Of a stretch of 64,000 nucleotides of DNA, positions 44,897-52,969 are shown in pieces. Origin of the DNA: Georgenia sp. SYP-B2076 (GTDB taxonomy: Bacteria > Actinomycetota > Actinomycetes > Actinomycetales > Actinomycetaceae). The notes under the pieces were generated by a model. It was given only the letters and a program-made list of their open reading frames with translations. It was not told the DNA's origin and did no database searches. Position 1 is the first letter of the stretch. Each line of letters opens with the position of its first letter. The stretch is from contig NZ_RXOZ01000011.1 of assembly GCF_003991205.1 (NCBI RefSeq), positions 338,661 through 402,660 of the forward strand. Direction: 5' to 3'. The position numbers and the translations under genes are program-made.

Positions 44897-45835
44897 ATGA
44901 ACACCATCGGCGTGGACATCGGCGGGACGAAGATCGGCGCGGGCGTCGTGGACGAGGCCGGCCACGTTCTTGCCCAGACCCGGTACGACACCGACCCGAC
45001 GGACCCCGGCGCCATCGAGCGCGCGGTCATCTCCGCGGTCGCGGAGCTGCGGAAGGCGCACGAGGTCAGCGCGGTCGGTGTGGCGGCGGCGGGCTTCGTC
45101 AGCCCGCGCCGCGACGGCGTGCTCTTCGCACCCAACATCGCCTGGCGTGACTACCCGCTGCGCGACCGGCTCTCGCGCGGCATCTCGCTGCCGATTGTCG
45201 TCGAGAACGACGCGAACGCCGCCGGTTGGGCGGAGTTCCGGTTCGGCCGCGGCCGCGACGTCGAGCACATGATCATGGCGACGGTCGGCACCGGCCTGGG
45301 CGGGGCGATCATCGTGGACGGGCGCCTCCTGCGCGGGGCCTTCGGCGCGGCCGGGGAGATCGGGCACATGCAGATGGTCCCGAACGGGCACTACTGCGGG
45401 TGCGGGCACGAGGGGTGCTGGGAGATGTACGGGTCCGGGCGGGCGCTGACGCGGGCCGCCCGGGCGGCGGCGGTCGCGTACCCCGAACGGGCGGCGGCGC
45501 TCATCGAGCTGGCCGGGGGATCGGGGGAGAAGATCAAGGGCCCGCAGGTGACCCAGGCGGCGCAGGCGGGCGACCCGCTCGCGATCGAGCTGTTCGCGGA
45601 TCTGGGGTACTGGCTGGGGGCGGGCATCTCGGACCTGGCGGCGATCGTCGACCCGGAGATCGCGGTGATCGGCGGCGGCGTCGCCCAGGCCGGCGACCTG
45701 CTCCTCGAGCCGGCGCGGGAGTCCTTCCGCGAGCACCTGTCGGCGCGCGGCTACCGCGGCGAGCTGACCATCGAGCTGGCGGAGTTCGGCAACGAGGCCG
45801 GGATCGTCGGCGCCGCGGACCTCGCCCGCCACTGA
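44897..45835 (+). CDS. glk: ROK family glucokinase
   Basis: 312 residues. The ATP-phosphate motif DIGGTKIGAGVVD, the sugar-binding ENDANAAGWAEFRFG, GTGLGGAIIVDG, GEIGHMQM and the zinc-binding ROK signature CGCGHEGCWE are present. It phosphorylates glucose for glycolysis and complements the nearby phosphofructokinase. ATG 44897 with AAGG upstream. Divergent from fadD15; in streptomycetes the equivalent enzyme also has a role in carbon repression, which cannot be judged here. Confidence 0.94.
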   Translation: MNTIGVDIGGTKIGAGVVDEAGHVLAQTRYDTDPTDPGAIERAVISAVAELRKAHEVSAVGVAAAGFVSPRRDGVLFAPNIAWRDYPLRDRLSRGISLPIVVENDANAAGWAEFRFGRGRDVEHMIMATVGTGLGGAIIVDGRLLRGAFGAAGEIGHMQMVPNGHYCGCGHEGCWEMYGSGRALTRAARAAAVAYPERAAALIELAGGSGEKIKGPQVTQAAQAGDPLAIELFADLGYWLGAGISDLAAIVDPEIAVIGGGVAQAGDLLLEPARESFREHLSARGYRGELTIELAEFGNEAGIVGAADLARH

Positions 45836-45897
45836 CCGGAGGCCCTGAGCCCTGTGGAGACGGCTCCGCCGGACGACGGCGTCGGCCGGCTGCGACG

Positions 45898-46368
45898 TCA
45901 GACGACGGCGCCGTCGGAGTGGTCGTCACGGTGGTCGGGCATGCGCCAGAGCAGCAGCGCCACGCCGGCGAGCAGGATGAGCCCCAGCCCGCCGAGCACC
46001 CCGGACGGCAGCGGGTGCCACACCACGGCCAGCACGATGCCCACGAGCACGGAGCCCACCGTCGCCACCCAGCCGAGCGTCAGCGCCGGGTCGGCGTGCG
46101 TGAGCGGCTCGGGCTCCGGCGGGACGAACCCGTCGATCCCCGCGCCGGGATCGTCGTCGTCCTCGTCGAGGGGCTCGGAGGAGTAGTCCCGCGGACCGGG
46201 CGGCGGCGTGGGAGCCGCCGCGGCCTGCGGCACGCCCGCCGCGTCGTCGCTGGCGGGCATGCGCAGCTCACCGAGCGAGGAGGTCAGCTCGGCCCAGCGG
46301 GCGGCGACGGCGTCGTCGTCCAGCGACTCGCCCGGGTTGTGCTCGCCGTCTCCGGTAGGTCCAGCCAT
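45898..46368 (-). CDS. small membrane protein with acidic N-terminal region, function unknown
   Basis: 156 residues: about 95 hydrophilic, acidic and Pro-rich residues (PLDEDDDDPGAG) and then two membrane helices (about 98-117 and 121-142) ending in a charged RMPDHRDDHSD tail. It resembles short actinobacterial proteins sometimes labelled DUF308, but the match is uncertain. ATG 46368 is chosen because TAGAGT (46376-46381, minus strand) ends seven bases before it. It is convergent with glk and divergent from the acyltransferase gene. Confidence 0.65.
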   Translation of the reverse strand: MAGPTGDGEHNPGESLDDDAVAARWAELTSSLGELRMPASDDAAGVPQAAAAPTPPPGPRDYSSEPLDEDDDDPGAGIDGFVPPEPEPLTHADPALTLGWVATVGSVLVGIVLAVVWHPLPSGVLGGLGLILLAGVALLLWRMPDHRDDHSDGAVV

Positions 46369-46446
46369 GCCATGCACTCTAGAGTGATCCGAACGCCGCA
46401 GTGCTCGCGGGAGCGGCGGCTCGCGGCGACGGCGGAGGATGACAGC

Positions 46447-47358
46447 GTGTTCTACAGGTTGATGAAGGCGACGCTCGGCACGCTCATGCGCGTCTTCTAC
46501 CAACCGTGGATCCGCGGCGCCGAGCACATCCCCTCCTCCGGCGCGGCGATCCTGGCCTCCAACCACCTCGCGGTCATCGACTCGTTCTTCCTCCCGCTGA
46601 TGATCAGCCGCGAGGTCGTGTTCCTCGGCAAGCAGGACTACTTCACAGGCACCGGCCTCAAGGGCCGGTTCGTGGCGGCCTTCATGCGGGGCGTCGGCAC
46701 GATCCCCGTGGACCGCACCGGTGGCAAGGCCTCCGAGGCCGCCCTGCAGACCGGGCTGCGGCGCCTGCGCGAGGGCGGGCTCTTCGGGATCTACCCCGAG
46801 GGCACCCGGAGCCCCGACGGGCGGCTCTACCGCGGGAAGACGGGCGTGGCGCGGCTCGCCCTGGAGTCCGGGGCGCCCGTGATCCCCGTGGCCATGATCG
46901 GGACGAACATCGCCCAGCCCATCGGCAAGCGCATCCCCAAGCTGCGCCGCATCGGCGTCGTCGTGGGGGAGCCGCTCGACTTCAGCCGCTACCGCGGGCT
47001 GGAGAACGACCGGTTCGTGCTGCGTTCCATCACCGACGAGATCATGTACGAGCTCATGCGACTGTCGGGGCAGGAGTACGTGGACATGTACGCCGCCACG
47101 ATGAAGACCCGCCTCGCCGCCGCCAAGAAGGAGGCCGGGAAGAAGGACGCCGACGCCGTTGCCGCGCAGGCTCCCGTCGGTGCCCCGGGCGGGCGCCCGG
47201 TCCCCGCCGTGGCGGTGCCCGCGCCCGAGGACGCCGACACCACCAGTGCCGCCGGCACCACCGGCGTCCCGCCGGAGGGCACCCGTGACGGCGGCGCCGG
47301 CCTCCCGCCCGAGGGCGCCGCGGCCGGTGACGGCGCGACGAGCGCCGCCCCGCGCTAG
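46447..47358 (+). CDS. 1-acyl-sn-glycerol-3-phosphate acyltransferase family protein
   Basis: 303 residues, PlsC-type acyltransferase. The catalytic HX4D is NHLAVID, the second block is GTIPVDRTGG and the third EGTRSPDG, followed by PVIPVAMIG. It probably acylates lysophosphatidate or a related lipid at the membrane; the orthologue by position is Rv2182c. The last 65 residues are an Ala/Pro/Gly-rich disordered tail without motifs. GTG 46447 is set by GGAGG at an eight-base spacing. Confidence 0.92.
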   Translation: MFYRLMKATLGTLMRVFYQPWIRGAEHIPSSGAAILASNHLAVIDSFFLPLMISREVVFLGKQDYFTGTGLKGRFVAAFMRGVGTIPVDRTGGKASEAALQTGLRRLREGGLFGIYPEGTRSPDGRLYRGKTGVARLALESGAPVIPVAMIGTNIAQPIGKRIPKLRRIGVVVGEPLDFSRYRGLENDRFVLRSITDEIMYELMRLSGQEYVDMYAATMKTRLAAAKKEAGKKDADAVAAQAPVGAPGGRPVPAVAVPAPEDADTTSAAGTTGVPPEGTRDGGAGLPPEGAAAGDGATSAAPR

Positions 47359-47539
47359 GACCCCCACCCCCGCCGGCGGGCGGGAGACGCGCCCCGCGAG
47401 ACGGGCACGCACCAGAAGGACGGGCCGCGCGCCCGCGAGGGACGGGACACCCGCCCGCCGAGGCCGGGCCGCGCCGGCGGCCCCCGCCCGTAGGATGGGG
47501 ACGGGCCGGCCTCCTGGGACATGGGCTGACCGGCCCGGT

Positions 47540-47559
47540 CCGGCGGCGCGCGCCGCCGG
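47540..47559 (+). promoter_or_regulatory. 20-bp perfect palindrome in the leader of the phosphofructokinase gene
   Basis: Self-complementary GC-only sequence (47540-47559) 31 bases before the start codon. A TAGGAT -10-like hexamer lies roughly 95 bases before the start, so the palindrome would be in the 5' leader. Otherwise the 232-base gap 47359-47590 shows nothing clear. Confidence 0.35.
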
Positions 47560-47590
47560 CCCGCCCGAGTGGAACAACGGAAGGTTCTTG

Positions 47591-48817
47591 ATGTCGGTCC
47601 GCCGTGTCGCCCTGCTCACCGCCGGTGGCTTCGCCCCGTGCCTGTCCTCCGCCGTCGGCGGCCTGATCGAGCGCTACACCGAGATCTCGCCGGAGGTGGA
47701 GATCGTCGCCTACCAGCACGGCTACCACGGCCTGCTCACGGGCACCAAGGTCGTCGTCGACGATGAGGCCCGGCGCCGCGCCGGGATCCTGCACCGCTTC
47801 GGCGGCAGCCCGATCGGCAACTCCCGCGTCAAGCTCACCAACGCCAAGGACCTCGTCGCCCGCGGCCTGGTCAAGGAGGGGGAGAACCCCCTTCAGGTGG
47901 CGGCCGAGCAGCTGCGCGCCGACGGCGTCGACGTGCTGCACACCATCGGCGGCGACGACACGAACACGACGGCCGCCGACCTCGCGGCCTACCTCGAGGA
48001 GAACGGCTACCACCTGACGGTGGTCGGCCTGCCCAAGACGATCGACAACGACATCGTGCCGATCCGCCAGTCCCTGGGTGCCTGGACCGCGGCGGAGGAG
48101 GCCAGCGAGTTCGCCCAGAACATCATCGGCGAGCACGGCGTCAGCCCGCGGATGCTCATCGTCCACGAGGTCATGGGCCGGCACTGCGGCTGGCTCACGG
48201 CGGCCGCCGCGAAGTCCTACCGGTCCTGGCTCGACACGCAGGAGTGGGTCCCCAGCATCGGGCTGAGCCGCGAACGCTGGGACATCCACGCCGTGTTCCT
48301 GCCCGAGATGCAGATCGACATCGCCGGCGAGGCCGAGCGCCTGCGCGGCGTCATGGACTCCGTGGGCAACGTCAACATCTTCCTGTCCGAGGGCGCGGGC
48401 GTCCCGGAGATCGTCGCCGAGCTCGAGGCCGGCGGCGAGGAGGTTCAGCGCGACCCGTTCGGGCACGTCCGGCTCGACACCATCAACCCCGGCGCCTGGT
48501 TCGCCAAGCAGTTCGCCGAGCGCATCGGCGCCGAGAAGGTCATGGTGCAGAAGAGCGGGTACTTCTCGCGGTCGTCGCGCGCGAACGCCGAGGACCTGCG
48601 CCTGATCCAGTCCATGACGGACCTCGCCGTCGAGAGTGCCCTCCGTGGCGAGTCCGGCGTCATCGGGCACGACGAGGAGGACGGCGACCGGCTCAAGGCG
48701 ATCGCCTTCCCGCGCATCGCGGGCGGCAAGGCCTTCGACATCGGCCAGGACTGGTTCGGCGAGCTCATGGCGGGCATCGGTCAGCCGGTGCGCGCCGCGC
48801 AGGCCGCCGCGCACTGA
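47591..48817 (+). CDS. pfp: phosphofructokinase, pyrophosphate-type motifs
   Basis: 408 residues. The PFK core is clear: LLTAGGFAPCLSSAVGG, GGDDTNTTAADLA, GLPKTIDNDI, EVMGRHCGWLT and the substrate-binding QKSGYFSRS. The position that is Gly in ATP enzymes (GGDGS) is Asp here (GGDDT), and GTIDND is KTIDND. Both changes are the recognised marks of pyrophosphate-dependent enzymes (diphosphate-fructose-6-phosphate 1-phosphotransferase), as in Amycolatopsis. It would make the step reversible. ATG 47591 with GGAAGG upstream. Confidence 0.9.
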   Translation: MSVRRVALLTAGGFAPCLSSAVGGLIERYTEISPEVEIVAYQHGYHGLLTGTKVVVDDEARRRAGILHRFGGSPIGNSRVKLTNAKDLVARGLVKEGENPLQVAAEQLRADGVDVLHTIGGDDTNTTAADLAAYLEENGYHLTVVGLPKTIDNDIVPIRQSLGAWTAAEEASEFAQNIIGEHGVSPRMLIVHEVMGRHCGWLTAAAAKSYRSWLDTQEWVPSIGLSRERWDIHAVFLPEMQIDIAGEAERLRGVMDSVGNVNIFLSEGAGVPEIVAELEAGGEEVQRDPFGHVRLDTINPGAWFAKQFAERIGAEKVMVQKSGYFSRSSRANAEDLRLIQSMTDLAVESALRGESGVIGHDEEDGDRLKAIAFPRIAGGKAFDIGQDWFGELMAGIGQPVRAAQAAAH

Positions 48818-48831
48818 CCGCGCAGGCGCCG

Positions 48832-48867
48832 CCGGGCGGCGGGGGGCGCCACGCCCCTGCCGCCCGG
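48832..48867 (+). terminator. terminator of the phosphofructokinase gene
   Basis: Nine-base arms CCGGGCGGC/GCCGCCCGG (48832-48840 with 48859-48867), extendable inward, 15 bases after the stop. Confidence 0.65.
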
Positions 48868-48933
48868 GGCGTCCGCGGACCGCCCGCGCCATCCGTGAGA
48901 TGGACGGTGTCCGTCCCGGTCGGCGGCGGCACC

Positions 48934-48939
48934 TATTCT
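48934..48939 (+). promoter_or_regulatory. -10 element TATTCT of aroG
   Basis: Ends six bases before the GTG of aroG, in the only AT-rich patch of the gap; supports a leaderless message. Confidence 0.55.
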
Positions 48940-48945
48940 TGCGGC

Positions 48946-50298
48946 GTGAGCATCAAGGCATCTGAAGAGGTCCTGGCGGGTCTGGACAACTGGCGCGGGC
49001 TGCCGGCCAAGCACCAGCCGGAGTGGCCGGACGGCGACGCCGTCGACGCGGTCACCGCGGAGCTGCGGGAGTGGCCGCCCCTGGTCTTCGCCGGCGAGGC
49101 GGACAGCCTCAAGGAGAAGCTCGCCGCCGCCGGGCGCGGGGAGGCGTTCCTGCTGCAGGGCGGCGACTGCGCCGAGACGTTCGCCGAGTCCACGGCCGAC
49201 CACATCCGGAACAAGATCCGCACCATCCTCCAGATGGCCGCCGTCCTGACCTACGGCGCGAGCGTGCCCATCGTCAAGATGGGCCGGATGGCCGGGCAGT
49301 ACGCCAAGCCGCGCAGCAGCACCGTCGAGACCCGTGACGGCGTCACGCTCCCCGCCTACCTGGGCGACGCCGTGAACGGCCACGCGTTCACCGAGGCGGC
49401 ACGCCGGCCCGACCCGCGGCGCCTCCTGACGGCCTACCACCACTCGGCGACCACCATCAACCTCATCCGGGCCTTCACCCAGGGCGGGTACGCGGACCTG
49501 CGGCTGGTCCACGACTGGAACCGCGGGTTCATGTCCAACCCCGCGTACGCCCGTTACGAGGTCCTCGCGGGTGAGATCGACCGCGCGATGCGGTTCATGG
49601 ACGCCGCTGGTGTGGACTTCGACGCGCTGAAGACCGTCGACTTCTACTCCTCCCACGAGGCCCTGCTGCTGGAGTACGAGTCCGCGATGACCCGCATCGA
49701 CTCGCGCACCGGGAACCCGTACAACACCTCCGCGCACTTCCTGTGGATCGGTGAGCGCACCCGCCAGGTCGACGGGGCGCACGTGGAGATGCTCGCGCGC
49801 GTGCGCAACCCGATCGGCGTCAAGCTCGGCCCGACCTCGACCGGCGCCGACGCGATCGCGCTCATGGACAAGCTCAACCCGGACGGCGAGCCCGGCCGGC
49901 TCACCTTCGTCACGCGCATGGGTGCGGGCAGGATCCGCGACAATCTGCCGTCCCTCGTCGAGCAGGTCACCGCGGACGGGCGACCGGTCACGTGGGTGTG
50001 CGACCCGATGCACGGCAACACGATCACGTCCGCGTCCGGGTACAAGACGCGCGAGCTCGCCACCATCCTCGACGAGGTGCACGGCTTCTTCGAGGTGCAC
50101 AAGGCGCTCGGCACCGTCCCCGGCGGCCTGCACGTCGAGCTGACCGGCGACGACGTCACCGAGGTGCTCGGCGGCAGCGAGGAGGTCGACGACGCGGCGC
50201 TCGCGCAGCGGTATGAGACCCTGGTCGACCCGCGGCTGAACCACCAGCAGTCCCTGGAGATGGCCTTCGACGTCGCCGAGATGCTGCGGGGGCACTAG
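48946..50298 (+). CDS. aroG: class II 3-deoxy-7-phosphoheptulonate synthase
   Basis: First enzyme of the shikimate pathway, condensing phosphoenolpyruvate with erythrose 4-phosphate; 450 residues, the length of plant-like class II enzymes. Seen: WPPLVFAGE, LLQGGDCAETF (metal Cys), VKMGRMAGQYAKPRS, DWNRGF, YSSHEALLLEYE, GPTSTGADAIALMDKLNP, TRMGAGRI and CDPMHGNT. Feeds aromatic amino acids including the tryptophan branch of trpD. The GTG start is leaderless in appearance. Positional equivalent of Rv2178c. Confidence 0.96.
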   Translation: MSIKASEEVLAGLDNWRGLPAKHQPEWPDGDAVDAVTAELREWPPLVFAGEADSLKEKLAAAGRGEAFLLQGGDCAETFAESTADHIRNKIRTILQMAAVLTYGASVPIVKMGRMAGQYAKPRSSTVETRDGVTLPAYLGDAVNGHAFTEAARRPDPRRLLTAYHHSATTINLIRAFTQGGYADLRLVHDWNRGFMSNPAYARYEVLAGEIDRAMRFMDAAGVDFDALKTVDFYSSHEALLLEYESAMTRIDSRTGNPYNTSAHFLWIGERTRQVDGAHVEMLARVRNPIGVKLGPTSTGADAIALMDKLNPDGEPGRLTFVTRMGAGRIRDNLPSLVEQVTADGRPVTWVCDPMHGNTITSASGYKTRELATILDEVHGFFEVHKALGTVPGGLHVELTGDDVTEVLGGSEEVDDAALAQRYETLVDPRLNHQQSLEMAFDVAEMLRGH

Positions 50299-50325
50299 GC
50301 GCCGCCGGGGCCGGGGGGAGCAGGC

Positions 50326-50928
50326 GTGATCGAGGACGTGTCGGAGCGGCTGCCGGCGGACCGTCACCTGCCGCCGGGGCAGCACCTCGTCGGCCAGGCC
50401 CCGGTCATGCACTACGGGCCCGTGCCCAGGCGCCGGCCGGAGCGGTGGCGGTTCACCGTGGGCGGCGCGACGGAGGACGGGGCCGAGCACGACTTCAATC
50501 TCGAGCAGCTCCTCGGCCTCCCGCCCGTGACGGTGGTCGCGGACCTGCACTGCGCCACGGGGTGGTCCTCCGTGGACGAGCACTGGTCCGGGGTGTCCGC
50601 GCGCGAGGTCGTCGAGCTGGCGCCCCCGCGCGCGGACATCGAGCTCGTCCTGGTCTTCGCCGAGTACGGCTACAGCGCCACCCTCCGGCTGGAGGACCTG
50701 GCCTCTCCGCGCTCGGTGCTGGCCACCCACCACGACGGCGCGCCGCTGAGCGACGAGCGCGGCGGCCCCATGCGCCTGATCGTGCCGCACCTGTACTCCT
50801 GGAAGGGCCCCAAGTGGGTGCGGGGGTGGAACTACCTGACGGGCGTCGAGCGCGGCTTCTGGGAGGACCGCGGCTACCACCTGCGCGGCGACGCCTGGCG
50901 CGAGGAGCGCTACTCCTACCAGGAGTAG
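50326..50928 (+). CDS. small molybdopterin-dependent oxidoreductase (sulfite oxidase-like)
   Basis: 200 residues with the core of the sulfite-oxidase/YedY molybdopterin domain. It has RWRFTVGG near residue 40, the molybdenum-ligating Cys in VADLHCATGWSSVDEHWSGV, the mid-domain GYSATLRLEDL and the C-terminal PHLYSWKGPKWVRGWNYL. No signal peptide, so a cytosolic enzyme unless exported with a partner; the substrate is unknown. GTG 50326 with GGGGGAG upstream, 27 bases after aroG and probably co-transcribed. Confidence 0.88.
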   Translation: MIEDVSERLPADRHLPPGQHLVGQAPVMHYGPVPRRRPERWRFTVGGATEDGAEHDFNLEQLLGLPPVTVVADLHCATGWSSVDEHWSGVSAREVVELAPPRADIELVLVFAEYGYSATLRLEDLASPRSVLATHHDGAPLSDERGGPMRLIVPHLYSWKGPKWVRGWNYLTGVERGFWEDRGYHLRGDAWREERYSYQE

Positions 50929-50949
50929 GTCACGCCACGCAGGACTCGG

Positions 50950-52887
50950 TCACACCACGGTCAGGGTCACGACGGTGCCCCGGGGCAGCATCGCGCCGGC
51001 CGCCTGGTCCTGCGCCCGCACGGTGCCGAAGAACCCGCCGAGGACCTCGTCGACCTCCACCCGGAAGCCTGCCGCCTCGAGCGCCTGGCGCGCCGGCGCC
51101 ACCTGTGAGCCGACGACGTCCGGCACCGCGACGAGGTCCGGGCCCCGCGAGACCACCAGCGCGACGGCGTCACCCTTGAATACCTGGGCGGAGCCGACGG
51201 CCGGTGCCTGGGCGATGACAGTGCCCTTGGCGACGGTGTCGGAAAACTCCTCGGTGACCGCGCCGGTGCCAAGGCCCGCGGCGCTCAGGGCGGCGACGGC
51301 GTCCTCCCGGCTGCGGCCCACCACGTCCGGCAGGTCGACGGGCTGACGGCCCGCCGAGACGACCAGCGCGACAGGGGTGGTATGCGGCACGACCTCACCG
51401 GCGGCCGGCGCGGTCGCCAGGACGGTGCCGGCGGGGACGGTATCGTGGAACTCCTCCTTGACGTCGCCCAGGGGCAGGCCGTGGCCGGTCAGGGCCGCCT
51501 TGGCCGCGTCCAGGCCGGCGCCGGCGACGTCCGGGACGTCGAGCATGAGGATGCCCAGCGACACGGAGACCGCCACCTCGTCGCCCTTGCGCACCTGGGT
51601 CCCCGCCGCGGGGTCGACGGCGATGACGGCGCCCTCGGGGACCGTGTCGTCGTTGGTGCGCGAGACCTGGGGGACGAGCTCGGCCTCGCGCAGCGCCGCC
51701 ACGGCGTCGTCCTCGCTCCGGCCGACGAGGGCCGGCACCGCCACGGCGCCGCCCGGGCCGACCTGGAACCACCAGAGCGTCCCCGCGCCGGCGACGACGG
51801 CGAGGACGAGCAGGGCGACCAGCGCACGCGGCCACCACCGCCGCCCGGGCGCCGCCGGGGCGGCCGCGGTCAGGTCGCGCTGGATCGCGCCGATCGGCAG
51901 CGCGACGGTGCCGTGGCGCACCTCGGTGGCCCGGGTGGCGTCCGCGTCCGCCGGCGAGGCGGCGCCCGGCCCGGCCCCCTGCTCGGTGCCGGACTCGGCG
52001 ACGGGCGGGGCGACGTCGGCCCGGCGCGCCAGCGTGGCGGCGTCCAGGGCGGCGACGGTGCGACGCAGGAGGGCGCGCGCCGCGCCGGCGTCCCAGGGCC
52101 GCTCATCGGGGTCGCGCGCGGCGAGCGCGGCCACGAGCTCGTCGACCTCCACGGGGAGCCAGGGGACACGCACCGACGGCGCCGGCACGGAGGAGTTCAC
52201 GTGCAGGAAGGCGACCTGGATCGGGGCCTCGCCGACGAAGGGCTGGGAGCCGGTGATGAGCTCGTAGAGGAGCACCCCGACCGCGTACACGTCCGAGCGG
52301 GGGTCGGCCCGGCCGTCGGTGACGATCTCCGGGGCGAGGTAGGCGACGGTGCCGAGCACGGTGCCGGTGGTCGCGGCGGTCGTCTCGGAGACGGCGCGGG
52401 CGAGGCCGAAGTCGGCGAGCTTGGGCCGCCCGCCTGGCGCGATGAGGACGTTCTCGGGCTTGATGTCGCGGTGGACGACGCCGGCGCGGTGCGCCGACGC
52501 CAGGGCATCGAGGACGCGGTCGACGATGTCGAGCGCCTCGCCCAGCGGCAGCGAGCCGCGCTCGCGCAGGAGCGTGCGCAGGTTCGGCCCGTCGACGAGC
52601 TCCATGGTCAGGTAGCTCGCCTCGCCGGCGATGCCCTGGTCGTGCACCGCGACGATGCCGGGGTGGCTCAGCCGGGCGGCCGCGCGCGCCTCCCGGCGGA
52701 AGCGGGCGACGAAGTCGGCGCTCTCGGCCAGGTGGGGGTGCATGACCTTGACGGCCACGGTGCGCTCGAGCCGGCGGTCGACGGCGCGGTAGACGGTGGC
52801 CATCCCGCCCCGCGCGATCCGCGCGGTCACCTCGTACCGGTCGTCGACCATGCGGCCGATCATCGGGTCGAGGGCAGTGGTCTCCAC
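50950..52887 (-). CDS. pknL: Ser/Thr protein kinase with four PASTA domains
   Basis: 645 residues. The N-terminal Hanks kinase (about 16-290) has ARGGMATVYRA, VAVKVM (Lys47), VVHRDIKPENVL, KLADFGLAR and YLAPE with the activation loop TTAATTGTVLGT, so it should be active. A linker leads to one membrane helix (ALVALLVLAVVAGAGTLWWF, about 352-371) and four extracellular PASTA repeats that bind muropeptides or lipid II in relatives. It controls growth and cell-wall synthesis. The nearby Rv2175c-like gene encodes the known substrate type of PknL. GTG 52887 follows TAGGCT by seven bases (leaderless). Confidence 0.93.
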   Translation of the reverse strand: METTALDPMIGRMVDDRYEVTARIARGGMATVYRAVDRRLERTVAVKVMHPHLAESADFVARFRREARAAARLSHPGIVAVHDQGIAGEASYLTMELVDGPNLRTLLRERGSLPLGEALDIVDRVLDALASAHRAGVVHRDIKPENVLIAPGGRPKLADFGLARAVSETTAATTGTVLGTVAYLAPEIVTDGRADPRSDVYAVGVLLYELITGSQPFVGEAPIQVAFLHVNSSVPAPSVRVPWLPVEVDELVAALAARDPDERPWDAGAARALLRRTVAALDAATLARRADVAPPVAESGTEQGAGPGAASPADADATRATEVRHGTVALPIGAIQRDLTAAAPAAPGRRWWPRALVALLVLAVVAGAGTLWWFQVGPGGAVAVPALVGRSEDDAVAALREAELVPQVSRTNDDTVPEGAVIAVDPAAGTQVRKGDEVAVSVSLGILMLDVPDVAGAGLDAAKAALTGHGLPLGDVKEEFHDTVPAGTVLATAPAAGEVVPHTTPVALVVSAGRQPVDLPDVVGRSREDAVAALSAAGLGTGAVTEEFSDTVAKGTVIAQAPAVGSAQVFKGDAVALVVSRGPDLVAVPDVVGSQVAPARQALEAAGFRVEVDEVLGGFFGTVRAQDQAAGAMLPRGTVVTLTVV

Positions 52888-52894
52888 GTGCGCG

Positions 52895-52900
52895 AGCCTA
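52895..52900 (-). promoter_or_regulatory. -10 element TAGGCT of the PASTA kinase gene
   Basis: Ends seven bases before the GTG at 52887; no Shine-Dalgarno present. Confidence 0.5.
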
Positions 52901-52953
52901 TCCGCCGGGCGGGCGTCGGCCCGGGCGCCGTGCCGTGTCGTTGGTAACAGCGG

Positions 52954-52969
52954 CCGCGCCCCGGCGCGG
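52954..52969 (-). terminator. terminator of the LysM transglycosylase gene
   Basis: Seven-base arms CCGCGCC/GGCGCGG with a two-base loop, directly after the stop. Confidence 0.5.

Noticed and set aside
44753..45832. N-terminal extension of the acyl-CoA ligase by about 360 codons
   Set aside because: The extra part overlaps the well-supported divergent glucokinase gene and has no domain; ATG 44752 has a ribosome-binding site and the conserved N terminus.
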